From NCBI RefSeq assembly GCF_030816115.1, contig NZ_JAUSXQ010000001.1, positions 2,418,001 to 2,482,000 of the forward strand: DNA of 64,000 nucleotides, in the 5' to 3' direction. The position numbers and the translations under genes are program-made. The DNA comes from Chryseobacterium sp. W4I1. GTDB lineage: Bacteria > Bacteroidota > Bacteroidia > Flavobacteriales > Weeksellaceae. This document shows, one piece after another, positions 44,055 through 53,975 of the stretch. Position 1 is the stretch's first letter; each line of letters starts with the position of its first letter. The notes below the pieces were generated by a model, which saw only the letters and a list, made by a program, of their open reading frames with translations, had not been told where the DNA came from and did not search any database.

Positions 44055-45322
44055 AATATTGCTATAGGGTCTAATTGTAATTTTACCGTCTTAATCACCT
44101 CATCACGAATGGCTAAGGCTTCAGCATACGGTAAATATCCTTCGCTTCCTACAAATGAAAAATCCATTTCTCCCCTGAATGTTGACGTTACCATCGTTGT
44201 GGTATTTCCCAAAGGACCAATCACAGAAGGACTGAAAATGGTCTCCAGTGTAAAATCCTTGTATTGATGGGGAATCTGGATACGGCCTAAGTTGGAAAAC
44301 ATACAATCATTGGAAGATTTCCCATGTTTAAGGAGCTTGGTGAAATTTTTCACGGCATCATGAGCAGACTCCATCACCATCATGGTAATGTAAGGATTTA
44401 GTTTGGAGGTTTTTCGTTCTACAGATTCCTGCATCAGTCTTAAATTTTCCGAAAAACTTATTTTTTGATTCGCTGAAACCACGATCATCAGCCCGAAAGC
44501 AAAAATATGATCCTCTTTGATCTGCTTTGCAAAACGTCTGATATCTACCGGACACGACACCTTATTGAAAGCCGCTGCCCCTCTCACTTTTTTAAATGCC
44601 TGAAGGACTGCCGCGCTCAGGAACGTATTCACCGTAACCTCCTGTGATTTGCAGTAAGCAATCAGTTCCTGGCTCATTTCTTTGTTAAATTTCCAGTGGA
44701 TTAGATAATCGTTTTGCCGGTCAATGGCTTTTTTGTTGACAGGAATACATTTGATGGCTGTTGCTGCCAATCTTCCGATCACTTTCGCTTTCAGTTTTTG
44801 TTTGCGGTTCGTTAAAATCTCAGCAGGAACCACATCATGAATTCCGAGTATGGGATTTTCCACCCCGATTTCTGCAGAAGGACGATCCAGCAGCTGTAAA
44901 AATTCATACAGAAAAGCCATTGCAGAACCGCCATCACACAAACAGTGATGAAAAGAAAAAAGCATATCTGAAACCTCTTCCCCTTTGATCCATACAAACC
45001 GGATCAATGGCAATTCTCCGTAATTGAACAAGGTTTTCCACTCTCTTGCGGATTCCTCTTTCCAGTCGTCCTCTCCTTTTCGGGCCACGATCCGTATCGG
45101 GATGGGCAGACGTCTTTCCGGAACTTCAAACCACGGGATATTGTTTTCATCATGACTGATGAGTGCTCTCAACCATGGATGTTTGCCCTGAATCTGATTC
45201 AGGGCATGTTGAATATTTTCCTCTTTAAAGGTTCCGCGCAACCGGAACGGAATCACCGCATTGAAGGGCTCTGTTCCGTCACCCAGCAGCATACGCTCAC
45301 CAAATAACAATTTTCGTCGCAT
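44051..45322 (-). CDS. condensation-domain-type acyltransferase, copy 2
   Basis: A 423-aa paralogue of the neighbouring gene with the full canonical motif FHHCLCDG (His125, His126, Asp130). Landmarks ALNQIQGKHPWLRALI and MFSNLGRIQIPHQYKDF match. It probably acylates a hydroxyl, for example on a sugar or lipid, using the polyketide synthase product or another acyl thioester. It overlaps copy 1 by 4 bp and lies 3 bp after the glycosyltransferase gene, so all are co-expressed. The pair may act on different positions; the substrate is unknown. Confidence 0.78.
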   Translation of the reverse strand: MRRKLLFGERMLLGDGTEPFNAVIPFRLRGTFKEENIQHALNQIQGKHPWLRALISHDENNIPWFEVPERRLPIPIRIVARKGEDDWKEESAREWKTLFNYGELPLIRFVWIKGEEVSDMLFSFHHCLCDGGSAMAFLYEFLQLLDRPSAEIGVENPILGIHDVVPAEILTNRKQKLKAKVIGRLAATAIKCIPVNKKAIDRQNDYLIHWKFNKEMSQELIAYCKSQEVTVNTFLSAAVLQAFKKVRGAAAFNKVSCPVDIRRFAKQIKEDHIFAFGLMIVVSANQKISFSENLRLMQESVERKTSKLNPYITMMVMESAHDAVKNFTKLLKHGKSSNDCMFSNLGRIQIPHQYKDFTLETIFSPSVIGPLGNTTTMVTSTFRGEMDFSFVGSEGYLPYAEALAIRDEVIKTVKLQLDPIAIL

Positions 45323-45325
45323 AGG

Positions 45326-47731
45326 CTATACCTTAACTAATGTTGAACGATGTTGCTGTACAAAATCTTCCAGAAGCTCTACCGCACGGTCATTGCCGCC
45401 GGCATTCAGTAAGTTCGTCTGAACCTCTTTCGCTGCGTTTCTGTAGGCAGGGTTTTCCAGCAATTCAAAAACAGTTTCACGAAGAGCCTCAACACGCAAT
45501 CGTTTGTATCGGATGCTGATTCCACAGCCTGCTTTTTCAATTAATTTGGCAATGTGAAAATGATCGTAGGCAATAGGCGTAATCAACATCGGTAATCCAT
45601 TGGTGAAGGTATCATTAACGGTATTAAAACCTCCGTGACAGATCACCGCATCCATATGAGGCATTAATGCAGATTGCGGTACAAAACCATTCACGATGAA
45701 ATTAGAAGGCCATTCATCAAATATGTCCGGCGGAGTGGCTGCAATAACCGTTACAGGCTGGTCTGCAAATGCAGCAATCACCTTTTCAAAAAAGGCTTTC
45801 CGAATATCTACCAAAAGGGTTCCTAGTGATACAAATATTTTCGGTGTTGTAGAGGCTTCCAGTTTTTCCCAGTCGAAAGGAGCAGGATTCGGACGTCCTT
45901 TCACCGGACCTACAAATCTCATATGGGATGGTACTGTTTCAAAATCTGCAAAAGTCTGTGATGTGAAGACCAGATTCAGCTTATTGGAATGGATAAAAAT
46001 ACCCTCATCATTGATCCCCACTTCTTTTTGAAGATCCTTGATCAGGTTTTGCTGCCATTCGAATATTTTTGGGGCATTATTCGCCGTATCGCCCATTACA
46101 TCAGGGGGTACAGGCGTAGTCGTTACACACGGAATATGGTGTTTGTGGGCAAAAAGAGCTCCTCCGAAAGTGATGCAATCATTCACCAGAACATCCGGTT
46201 TCCAGCTTTCCATCAGACGCTCCAATCCGGGCATCATCATTTTAGCAAACGGAACATAGGTTTCTTCCAGGGCAAGTTTCATCACTTCAGGGCCTGAACA
46301 CGCCGGCCCGTCATCCTGCCGCTTTAAAATACGCAGAATATCTTCCTGAAACGGACTCAAATCTTCTTCAGGATAAAAATAACTTCCTCCTTCCGGAATA
46401 TGTTTGCAATCCAATGGAGTAATTCCAAACCATTTCACTTCGTGTCCACGGGCGATCAGACTGGCTCCCACACTTAAGGTCGGGCTGATATGGCCAAAAA
46501 ACGGTGGGATCACAAATAAAAATTTAGACCCCGGCTTTATGGTTTCATCAGCAGGGATTAATGCTTTTTCAAGCAAATTGGCTGCGGTGGCTGTACCTCC
46601 GGCTTCGGTGAAAGATTCACGAACCTTTTCAGCAGCTTCTTTATATTCTGAATGATTTAATATATTTTTCACGGCTTTGTTTAAGTGATGGGATTTAAAT
46701 CTGTTAAAATTAAGACGTTCTCCTGCTCCGGTACGCACGACGCGTCCTGCTACATGAGACTGATCATACGCAATCGGGATCACAACCAACGGAAGACCAT
46801 TGGAAAGGGCTTCAGAAACGGTATTGTGACCGCCGTGACAAACGACTCCATCCAGATAAGGCAGCAGATCCAATTGAGGAACCTGATTATACACCATAAA
46901 GTTCTCCGGCCAGCTGTCAAAAAGCTGTGGATCAGAGACTAATACAACGGTCAGATCTTCATCTTTAAAGGCATCCACCACTTTTTGGAAGAACGCTTTT
47001 TTATGATCATGATCGAAAGTCGTTCCGATACTGACTAAGATCTTTTTGTTGATTGTCCTATTGAATCTGTCCCAATCAAATTCACAGGAGATACGGCGTT
47101 CCATAAGAACAGGTCCCGTGAACTGATAATTCTCCGGAAGATCCATTTCACCAAAGAAATATTTTGAAGTTAAAACAAGCGTCAACAGATCGGAAGAAGC
47201 CAATGAACGGTTTTCCGTTACCCCAAGTTCTTTCTGCAGTTCAATGATTTTATTGACTTCCCATTCGTGTACTTTAGGCAGCTCGTCCATCATTTTAATG
47301 GCAGCCGGAGCGGTAACGGATGTGCTGTAAGGAAGATTCAGTTTTTTGGCAGCAATAGCGGCAGCAAATAACTGATGATCTCCAATCACCAGATCGGGTT
47401 GATACTGTTTCAACAGGGTAACAATTCCATTGTAGCAATGTCTGTTTAAGGGAATCAGTACGTCATCGTAAAGAAACTTAATACTGTCGATACCGTAGAC
47501 TACTTTTTTAGAAATAATATCGAGATAGCTTTCACTTTCTCTTTTTTCCTCGTCGGTCTGATCATACTGAATGAGCAACAGTTCTCCCCCGACAGGAAGT
47601 TTTGTACTTAAATTTTTGTCAAGACTGATCCAGGCCACTTCATGTCCTCTTTGCAGTAATTCTGCACCGATGCTTAAGGTTGGATTGACATGGCCTGTCA
47701 ATGGTGGAACAACAAATACAAATTTAGCCAT
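45326..47731 (-). CDS. tandem two-domain GT1 (UGT-type) glycosyltransferase
   Basis: An 801-aa protein made of two complete GT-B glycosyltransferases. Domain 1 (about 1-395) starts VFVVPPLTGHVNPTLSIGAE (catalytic His13) and has the donor-site motif CHGGHNTVSEALSNGLPLVV. Domain 2 (about 405-801) starts FLFVIPPFFGHISPTLSVGA and has CHGGFNTVNDTFTNGLPMLI. The two resemble each other along their whole length, so the gene arose by duplication and fusion. UGTs of this type glycosylate lipids, carotenoids and polyketides, commonly with UDP-sugars. Both active sites look complete. It overlaps the hydrolase gene by 8 bp in the PKS operon. Confidence 0.85.
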   Translation of the reverse strand: MAKFVFVVPPLTGHVNPTLSIGAELLQRGHEVAWISLDKNLSTKLPVGGELLLIQYDQTDEEKRESESYLDIISKKVVYGIDSIKFLYDDVLIPLNRHCYNGIVTLLKQYQPDLVIGDHQLFAAAIAAKKLNLPYSTSVTAPAAIKMMDELPKVHEWEVNKIIELQKELGVTENRSLASSDLLTLVLTSKYFFGEMDLPENYQFTGPVLMERRISCEFDWDRFNRTINKKILVSIGTTFDHDHKKAFFQKVVDAFKDEDLTVVLVSDPQLFDSWPENFMVYNQVPQLDLLPYLDGVVCHGGHNTVSEALSNGLPLVVIPIAYDQSHVAGRVVRTGAGERLNFNRFKSHHLNKAVKNILNHSEYKEAAEKVRESFTEAGGTATAANLLEKALIPADETIKPGSKFLFVIPPFFGHISPTLSVGASLIARGHEVKWFGITPLDCKHIPEGGSYFYPEEDLSPFQEDILRILKRQDDGPACSGPEVMKLALEETYVPFAKMMMPGLERLMESWKPDVLVNDCITFGGALFAHKHHIPCVTTTPVPPDVMGDTANNAPKIFEWQQNLIKDLQKEVGINDEGIFIHSNKLNLVFTSQTFADFETVPSHMRFVGPVKGRPNPAPFDWEKLEASTTPKIFVSLGTLLVDIRKAFFEKVIAAFADQPVTVIAATPPDIFDEWPSNFIVNGFVPQSALMPHMDAVICHGGFNTVNDTFTNGLPMLITPIAYDHFHIAKLIEKAGCGISIRYKRLRVEALRETVFELLENPAYRNAAKEVQTNLLNAGGNDRAVELLEDFVQQHRSTLVKV

Positions 47732-48518
47732 GATTTTGTGTTAATGTGTTAGATAATGATTGAGATAAAAAATAAACCATCGATTCTGCAATCTGAACAG
47801 GTTCCTGTATCGGGACATTGTGATCACCGGGAATCAGTTCAAGTTCAGATGAAATGATTTGCGTTTTCAGCCATTCCCCTGTAGGTTTACAGTTCGATTC
47901 AGATCCGTAAAGCAAAAGTGTGGGTGTATCCAGTTCTGAGAAATTCGCTTCTCCCAGAAAATGTTTTTCCCTGATCATATCTGCTTTGATGCTGGTCTTT
48001 TCAAACAGGAATTCATACATCCGGTGGTTTTTCTCCATCTGCCTCTTGCCCATCTGCACTTTGGTGGTGTCCGTAAAATTGGCCACGTAATGCTCAAGGA
48101 ATTCTTTACTGTATTCATCGATGATGTTACGGGCCTTTTCATCCTGAGGATCCGGGGCTTCTATAACGACCAGCTGACTGACACGTTCCGGTGCTTTCAA
48201 TGCTGTTTTCAAAGCAATCAATCCTCCGAAACTGTATCCGGCCAGATGTACTTTCTTAAGATTTAAAACATCCATCAGAGCCAGTAAATCAGATGACATA
48301 CTTTCCAGATCGTAGCCGTCTGTAAAACGCTCACTCATGCCGTGACTTTTCAGATCATACATCACCACGTGGAAATGCTTCGCCAGAATCGGGGCAATAT
48401 TAAAATAATAAATGGAGAGGTTGCTGAACATCCCATGGATAAGCACCACCGTCTGTTCAGCCCCTTTGTTGAGTTCCTGAATATGAACCTGTTTATGGTT
48501 TATATTGATTATTGGCAT
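47724..48518 (-). CDS. alpha/beta hydrolase (possible product-release thioesterase)
   Basis: A 264-aa alpha/beta hydrolase with oxyanion strand VVLIHGMFSN, nucleophile elbow LAGYSFGG (Ser96), and a C-terminal GDHNVPIQEP for the catalytic His. The acid residue is less clear, probably in YGSESNCKPTGE. It resembles the 2-hydroxymuconate-hydrolase/thioesterase-like branch. There is no signal peptide. It overlaps the ACP gene by 10 bp and the glycosyltransferase gene by 8 bp. In this setting it may release the chain from the ACP, but hydrolysis of another ester is as possible. Confidence 0.75.
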   Translation of the reverse strand: MPIININHKQVHIQELNKGAEQTVVLIHGMFSNLSIYYFNIAPILAKHFHVVMYDLKSHGMSERFTDGYDLESMSSDLLALMDVLNLKKVHLAGYSFGGLIALKTALKAPERVSQLVVIEAPDPQDEKARNIIDEYSKEFLEHYVANFTDTTKVQMGKRQMEKNHRMYEFLFEKTSIKADMIREKHFLGEANFSELDTPTLLLYGSESNCKPTGEWLKTQIISSELELIPGDHNVPIQEPVQIAESMVYFLSQSLSNTLTQNHG

Positions 48519-48808
48519 TCGTAGATATAATTGATGATCATACGGAGGTCAAGGTTGATCAGTTCGTCTAAGTCCATAGAAGACAGCCATCCCGTGAAGT
48601 CAATCTGATCCCCGAAATGCGCTTTGATCTTCTCGGAAAAAGAAACGATTTCTATGCTGTCCATTTCCAGGTCTTTTGTGAATGAACTTTCCGGAGTGAT
48701 GTCCATTTCCTCTACAAATTCAGCGCCTATCACTTCCGTAATAAAACCTTTTAAAAGTGTGAACAATTCTTCGTGATTCAATTTTAATGTGTTGTTTATA
48801 GTGTCCAT
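48509..48808 (-). CDS. stand-alone acyl carrier protein
   Basis: A 99-aa acidic protein with the carrier pattern FTKDLEMDSIEIVSFSEKI; Ser51 is the phosphopantetheine attachment site. It would carry the growing or finished acyl chain. It overlaps the KS-AT-DH-PPTase gene by 13 bp and the hydrolase gene by 10 bp. The last third (after about residue 70) is a little longer than simple ACPs. Confidence 0.82.
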   Translation of the reverse strand: MDTINNTLKLNHEELFTLLKGFITEVIGAEFVEEMDITPESSFTKDLEMDSIEIVSFSEKIKAHFGDQIDFTGWLSSMDLDELINLDLRMIINYIYECQ

Positions 48809-51800
48809 CCGATAATATATTTTTTATGTTTAATAGTTTTTATTTCAGTTTGGTTGATCCATAAATGATCCCCCTCAATATGGGTGATTTCAAAGGCTTT
48901 TGGGTTTCCTTTCAGTCCGGTTCCCAGAAACTTTCCGTACGCTTCTTTGGCTACCCAGAATCTGGTGGTCCATTCCGCCTGATCTCTGTCTTTTAATAAG
49001 GTTAATTCGTGATCGGTAAATACCAGGTCGTAAAATCCAGAGCTGCGTTCTTCCATGATCTCCATATCGATTCCCACAGGGCTGCCCTGGCGTGCAATAC
49101 CTACCGCATCCTTTTCTTTATGGGCTAAAGAAATATGGATATCTTCTGTGACATCGCCTATCAGATAAGGTTTTCCGACCTCATCCTTCCCGATTTCAAA
49201 AGTGATCGGAAAACAAGGGTGATTTTTATGTTCACGAAGAAGATTCCGAACAGCATCTTTCACCGCTACGCGGCTCACCATCCATTCTTTCCGCTTGTTG
49301 GGAAACAATTGCTGATGATACTGTTTTTCCGTCTGGTTGAAATATCTTTTGAGGATAAAATCCCACGAAGCCACTCTGGTATACGCCTGATGAAAGAAAA
49401 ATACTTCAGGAGCTATTTCCTCCGAAAGACGATTATGCAAAGGCGACATGGAAACATTCCAAAGCGGTTCATCGATTTCCAGTCGGCGGTTTTGCCAGCC
49501 TGTAATCGCGCACCATACTTTTCCGTCTCTTTTAAGGATGATATCGGCGATGGCAAATTCTTCATTGAGTTCTGTGAGGATGCAGATACATTCAAAAATG
49601 CCGTCCTGATCCTCCATATCTCCGAAGAATTCGATATCTCTGATTTTCACGGGGAAAGCAATACGGTCTTTGGTCAGGGTAAGCTGCAGCCACAATCCGA
49701 ATAACTGTCCTGCATTATCAAGCAAAGAACCTTTTCCTCCGTTTCCTTTAATTTTCCCTACAATTCCTTTCGTTCCTACTGCAGAAATCTCTGTAATTCC
49801 CTGGTAGAGTTCTCCATGGAACATATGTTTATCATAGATCTCTTCAGGTGTTCTTTCAATAGGCAGAAGGTCCCCGATTGCCAGGTTAAAGGCAGGAACA
49901 ACAGGTGCAGATGAAGCCAGTAAGACTTCTGCATTGGCAAAGTTCTCTATATCAAGGTAAGCATGGTTATTCGAACGCCATTCTCCTTTGACTGTTTTTT
50001 CAAAAGGTTTGGCCACATTCATCCATTGAAACACACTTACATTCATGATTTTATGAACGCGGGTTCCCGATATTTCGGCCTGTGCTATTTCTGCCAACTG
50101 CTCAAAAATCATGGTCATCGGGATCACCGGCTCCATATCAGAGACATTGGTCCATCCTTTCGGCTGTCTCAGTAAACTGTGATCGATGAGGTAAGGATGC
50201 GTATCTAAAGTAACATACAGAAGTTTCGAGAAATTTTTGCTGGCAGGTACTTTAGAAACCACAGGTCTTGGGATTGTAATTTCCGGACGGTTTTGAAACA
50301 ATGTCAATACCTCTTCCTGCATCCGGATCATATCTGTGATATTTACCTGGAAAGCCTGAACCAAAGGATGACCTGTCTTAGCGACCGTCGCTGAAACCGT
50401 ATTTTGTTTTGGCATCTCAAAAGACTGAGCCAGATTTTGAATTTCTTTAAAATCACGGATAATCGGCGATCCCAGCTGTAACTTGATTCCCTTTCCTGAT
50501 GATTTTTTAGATTGGCTTTGTACTTCTAAAAAGTCCAATGCTACGGTTTTACCTTCCACAAATAATGCGGCTACCACACGCTGCAGCTGAGCCAGTGCAG
50601 ATCTTGTAGCAACACTGGAAGCAATCGTACTGAATGCTTTTCCTTTTAAGGTATCATCGATAAATCCAATTAATCCTCCGGTACCCATCTGGATAAAGAA
50701 TCTCGCTTCTTCTTCATACAATTTATCCGTCAGTTCACGGAAACGGACCGGCTGAACCAAATGCTCGGCACTTAGTTTTCTGATCGCATCCTGATCGGCA
50801 GGATACGGTTCTAAAGTCGTTGCAGACCACAACGGGATTTTCGTCTGTTGAAACTGTGCTTTTTCCATTCCAGCCAAGATCACATCCAGTTTATCAGCAA
50901 TAAAAGGTGAGTGAAAACCGGACTGAAACGGCAGAATCTGATGAAAAATCTGTTTTGATTTTAATAATGGAACCAGCTCATCCAGAGCAGCATTACTGCC
51001 ACAAAGGATCACCTGATTGGGACAGTTGTCATTGGAAATATAAAGATTGGGAATGATATCGATAAAAGGCTTCACCGCATCAATCCCTGCTCCGATTGCA
51101 ATGAATCTGGAATCTTTTAATTCAAAGGTTTCCGGATTCAGAACATCAATCAAAGCTTTCACAGAATTCACTTCTGCCAGCTCTGAGGAATATCCTGCCA
51201 GCCATTCTCCCAGGCTGTGTCCGGCATTCATATCCGGAACAATTCCCAGCTTTTTCAATGCATTGTCGAGAATACTACATTTGTTGAAAATCCCTAACGC
51301 ATCGCTTAATAAACCTTCCCCTTCTGTTTCGATAGGTTCGGTTAATCCAAAATAACGGCTCACACTCTCCACCTCTCCTTTCGCAAGGCCATCCAGCCCC
51401 GGAAATACAAAGGCAATTTTACCTCCATCTTTCAGTAAAGGTGTGTTGGTGTACCAGATATCCTGTTTATTGCGCCATGGATTATCTTTAGCAACAATTT
51501 TAGTCGCTTTTTCTATTCTTTCAGGAGTCGGGTCGAATAAAGCAATCCTGTAATCCCCTTCTCCTACTGTGTTGTCGTTGTTTTTTAAAGCTGAAAGTAA
51601 TTCTTCATGGGTAGGTCTTGCCAATACTAAAACGCGGTCTTTTTTCGGCATATCATAGCCTTCCAAAACAACGTGTGCATTGATCCCTCCAAATCCGAAG
51701 GCATTGACTGCCGCTACTTTCGGCAAGCCTGTTTTTGACCAGCTTTTCGGGTCCTGTACCGGAGCAAAACGGGTCTGCTCCATATCTGCAATTGGATTTT

Positions 51801-53028
51801 CACAATATAATGTAGGCGGTAACGTATCATGATGAAGCGCCAGACAGGTCTTGATTAAACCTGCGATTCCGGCAGCCGGCATGGCATGTCCGATATTGGA
51901 TTTAACAGATCCGATTCCTGCAGCCTGCGTTGTTTCTTCTTTTGTAAAAAACTGAGCCAGGGTCTGAAGTTCTGTTTTGTCTCCAAGCGGTGTTCCCGTC
52001 CCATGGGCTTCAAGATAACCGATTTGTTTTTCATCCAGATCTGCATTGATCCAGGCCTGTTGTAAAGCTTTAAGCTGACCTTTAACGGACGGGCTCATCA
52101 CGCTGGTTCCATTCCCATCGCTGCTTACTCCAACACCTTTGATCACAGCGTAGATTTTATCCTGATCGCGGACTGCATCTTCCAATCGTTTTAACACAAC
52201 GAAACCACAGCCCTCACCAATTAATAATCCGTCTGCGTCCATACTGAACGGCTTGATCTGCTGTTGATGAGACAGAGCTCCCAACTGGGCAAAAATACTC
52301 CAGAAAGCAGCATTCTGTCCGGTATGCACACCGCCCGCGATGACCATATCACAACGGCCACGGTTGAGTTCCTGAACAGCGTGATCTACTGCAATTAAAG
52401 CACTGGCACAGGCCGCATCTACTGTGAATGCAGCGCCTCCCAGATTGAACCTGTTCGCCACTAAAGAGGCAACCAGATTGGGAATTAATCCCATGGCGGT
52501 ATCTGCCGCGAAACGGCCTTTCCGCTCCTGGAAAGCATGCTTCACCTTTTCAATATCTGCTGAAGATACCTGAGGCAGCAATTCCTGCAACAGCGAAGAA
52601 ATCTGCTCTCCGGTACGCACGATTTCAATGGCACGCGTCGCTCCGGGACCGGTATAGTTTCCTTTACCGATAATGATACCCGTTTTCTCAAGAGATATTC
52701 CTTTTTGAAATACGCCGGCATCTTCGAGGGCTTTCTGCACCAAATCAAGGGTTAATAAATGATCCGGCTCGGTGCCTTCTACTGCTAACGGAAGAATTCC
52801 AAAAGCTGTCGGATCAAATTCATAATCTGAAATAAATCCACCGCGCTGACAGTAAAATCTGTCGACAGGACTGGTAGCATCACTAAAGTGTACAGGATCA
52901 ATCCGATCAGCCGGAGCCGATTGGGTAGAATCTACCTTGTTGACAATATTCTGCCAAAAAGTATGGGCATCCTGTGCCCCGGGAAAGACACAGGATAAGC
53001 CAATAACAGCAACATCTGTTTTTTTCAT
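48796..53028 (-). CDS. polyketide synthase: KS-AT-DH-phosphopantetheinyl transferase
   Basis: A 1410-aa protein. The ketosynthase (about 1-460) has the Cys in DAACAS (Cys207), the EAHGTGT His and SNIGHAMPAAG His, so it is active, not a chain-length factor. An acyltransferase domain follows (about 540-830) with GHSLGEW (Ser605) and FHSPF. The hot-dog dehydratase (about 935-1200) has DTHPYLIDHS (His944) and SLLDNAGQLFG. The C-terminus (about 1210-1410) is a Sfp-type phosphopantetheinyl transferase with VGIDMEIMEE and WVAKEAYGK. This transferase would activate the local ACPs. It contains no ACP, KR or ER; those are in the next gene. Translation overlaps the ACP gene. Confidence 0.85.
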   Translation of the reverse strand: MKKTDVAVIGLSCVFPGAQDAHTFWQNIVNKVDSTQSAPADRIDPVHFSDATSPVDRFYCQRGGFISDYEFDPTAFGILPLAVEGTEPDHLLTLDLVQKALEDAGVFQKGISLEKTGIIIGKGNYTGPGATRAIEIVRTGEQISSLLQELLPQVSSADIEKVKHAFQERKGRFAADTAMGLIPNLVASLVANRFNLGGAAFTVDAACASALIAVDHAVQELNRGRCDMVIAGGVHTGQNAAFWSIFAQLGALSHQQQIKPFSMDADGLLIGEGCGFVVLKRLEDAVRDQDKIYAVIKGVGVSSDGNGTSVMSPSVKGQLKALQQAWINADLDEKQIGYLEAHGTGTPLGDKTELQTLAQFFTKEETTQAAGIGSVKSNIGHAMPAAGIAGLIKTCLALHHDTLPPTLYCENPIADMEQTRFAPVQDPKSWSKTGLPKVAAVNAFGFGGINAHVVLEGYDMPKKDRVLVLARPTHEELLSALKNNDNTVGEGDYRIALFDPTPERIEKATKIVAKDNPWRNKQDIWYTNTPLLKDGGKIAFVFPGLDGLAKGEVESVSRYFGLTEPIETEGEGLLSDALGIFNKCSILDNALKKLGIVPDMNAGHSLGEWLAGYSSELAEVNSVKALIDVLNPETFELKDSRFIAIGAGIDAVKPFIDIIPNLYISNDNCPNQVILCGSNAALDELVPLLKSKQIFHQILPFQSGFHSPFIADKLDVILAGMEKAQFQQTKIPLWSATTLEPYPADQDAIRKLSAEHLVQPVRFRELTDKLYEEEARFFIQMGTGGLIGFIDDTLKGKAFSTIASSVATRSALAQLQRVVAALFVEGKTVALDFLEVQSQSKKSSGKGIKLQLGSPIIRDFKEIQNLAQSFEMPKQNTVSATVAKTGHPLVQAFQVNITDMIRMQEEVLTLFQNRPEITIPRPVVSKVPASKNFSKLLYVTLDTHPYLIDHSLLRQPKGWTNVSDMEPVIPMTMIFEQLAEIAQAEISGTRVHKIMNVSVFQWMNVAKPFEKTVKGEWRSNNHAYLDIENFANAEVLLASSAPVVPAFNLAIGDLLPIERTPEEIYDKHMFHGELYQGITEISAVGTKGIVGKIKGNGGKGSLLDNAGQLFGLWLQLTLTKDRIAFPVKIRDIEFFGDMEDQDGIFECICILTELNEEFAIADIILKRDGKVWCAITGWQNRRLEIDEPLWNVSMSPLHNRLSEEIAPEVFFFHQAYTRVASWDFILKRYFNQTEKQYHQQLFPNKRKEWMVSRVAVKDAVRNLLREHKNHPCFPITFEIGKDEVGKPYLIGDVTEDIHISLAHKEKDAVGIARQGSPVGIDMEIMEERSSGFYDLVFTDHELTLLKDRDQAEWTTRFWVAKEAYGKFLGTGLKGNPKAFEITHIEGDHLWINQTEIKTIKHKKYIIGWTL

Positions 53029-53047
53029 AGTTATCGTATACAGAGGT

Positions 53048-53914
53048 TTACCAGTTGTTTCCAGACATGATCAATACCTGACTTTCAGTTCCGTATTTGA
53101 TCTCATTAAGGAAAATTTCTTTCCCCTGGTTCAATGGAATTAAAGAAATACCGCGACGTTCATATTCTGTTTCCAGAGTCGATGAAACCATTCCGGCTCC
53201 TTTCCATGGGCCCCAGTTGATGGAGATTACTTTTCCTTTTAATTTTTTGTTTAAAGCTTTCGCATAATCATCCAGTACGGAGTTGGCCGCAGCGTAATCT
53301 GTCTGACCTTTATTTCCATATACCGAAGCAATGCTTGAGAAGAGCACTACGAACTGACAGTCGGCACGAAGCTGTTCTGCCAATACACGAAGCGGTTTTA
53401 CTTTGGTATCGAATACGCGCTCAAATGAACTGGAGGTTTTCTGTCTGAACAGTTTGTCTTCCAAAAGACCTGCTCCGTGAATAACTCCGTCTAAACGGGC
53501 GTATTTATCATAAATATTTTTGATCAAATCTGATAATCCCTCTTCGTCACAAAGATCTAAGGATTGATAGACCACTGTACTTCCCAGCTGTTCCATATCA
53601 CGGATGGTACGCAGTATCTGATTGTTTTTGAAAATTCTTACAGTCTCTTTTTCTATTTCGGAAGGAGAAGTGAATGTTCCGGTTTTAATAAGATAGCTTC
53701 TTATTTCTTCCTTGGTTTTCATGGCTTCCACTTCTTTAAGGTCTGCTATGACATCTCTAGGATCTGCCGATCTTCCTACCAGAATATAGGTGCAAGGATA
53801 CGCTCCGGACATATGCTTCACCAACTCAGAAGTGATTCCCTGTCCGCCTCCAAGCACTAAGACAACAGATTCCTGATCCAGCTGGATATGCGCTTCTTCA
53901 AGGCTTGTTGACAA
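53048..53914 (-). CDS. catalytic half of the PKS ketoreductase (separated by frameshift)
   Basis: An SDR-type KR catalytic half: NADPH motif VLVLGGGQGITSELV, the Ser in VVLFSSIASVYG and the Tyr in TDYAAANSVLDDYAK. There is no ATG; the frame runs back past TTG 53914 to 53986, reading KPSEVVYKHDQRHKIDIIPS, the usual link between the two halves of a PKS KR. The other, structural half ends the preceding gene at its stop 53976-53978. Removing one base (for example one C of CC at about 53984) joins them; combined length 53048-60089 is 1 mod 3. Most likely the C-terminus of the large synthase. It ends 19 bp before the KS-AT-DH-PPTase gene. Confidence 0.75.
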   Translation of the reverse strand: MSTSLEEAHIQLDQESVVLVLGGGQGITSELVKHMSGAYPCTYILVGRSADPRDVIADLKEVEAMKTKEEIRSYLIKTGTFTSPSEIEKETVRIFKNNQILRTIRDMEQLGSTVVYQSLDLCDEEGLSDLIKNIYDKYARLDGVIHGAGLLEDKLFRQKTSSSFERVFDTKVKPLRVLAEQLRADCQFVVLFSSIASVYGNKGQTDYAAANSVLDDYAKALNKKLKGKVISINWGPWKGAGMVSSTLETEYERRGISLIPLNQGKEIFLNEIKYGTESQVLIMSGNNW

Positions 53915-53975
53915 TGGGGAAGGGATGATATCTATTTTATGTCTTTGGTCGTGTTTGTAAACGACTTCGGAAGGT

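Noticed and set aside
49135..49704. 189-codon plus-strand frame within the KS-AT-DH-PPTase gene
   Set aside because: Antisense shadow of a clear DH and PPTase region.
53048..53914. Independent SDR gene with its own start
   Set aside because: No ATG, and the frame continues upstream as the KR linker, so it reads as the tail of the large synthase.
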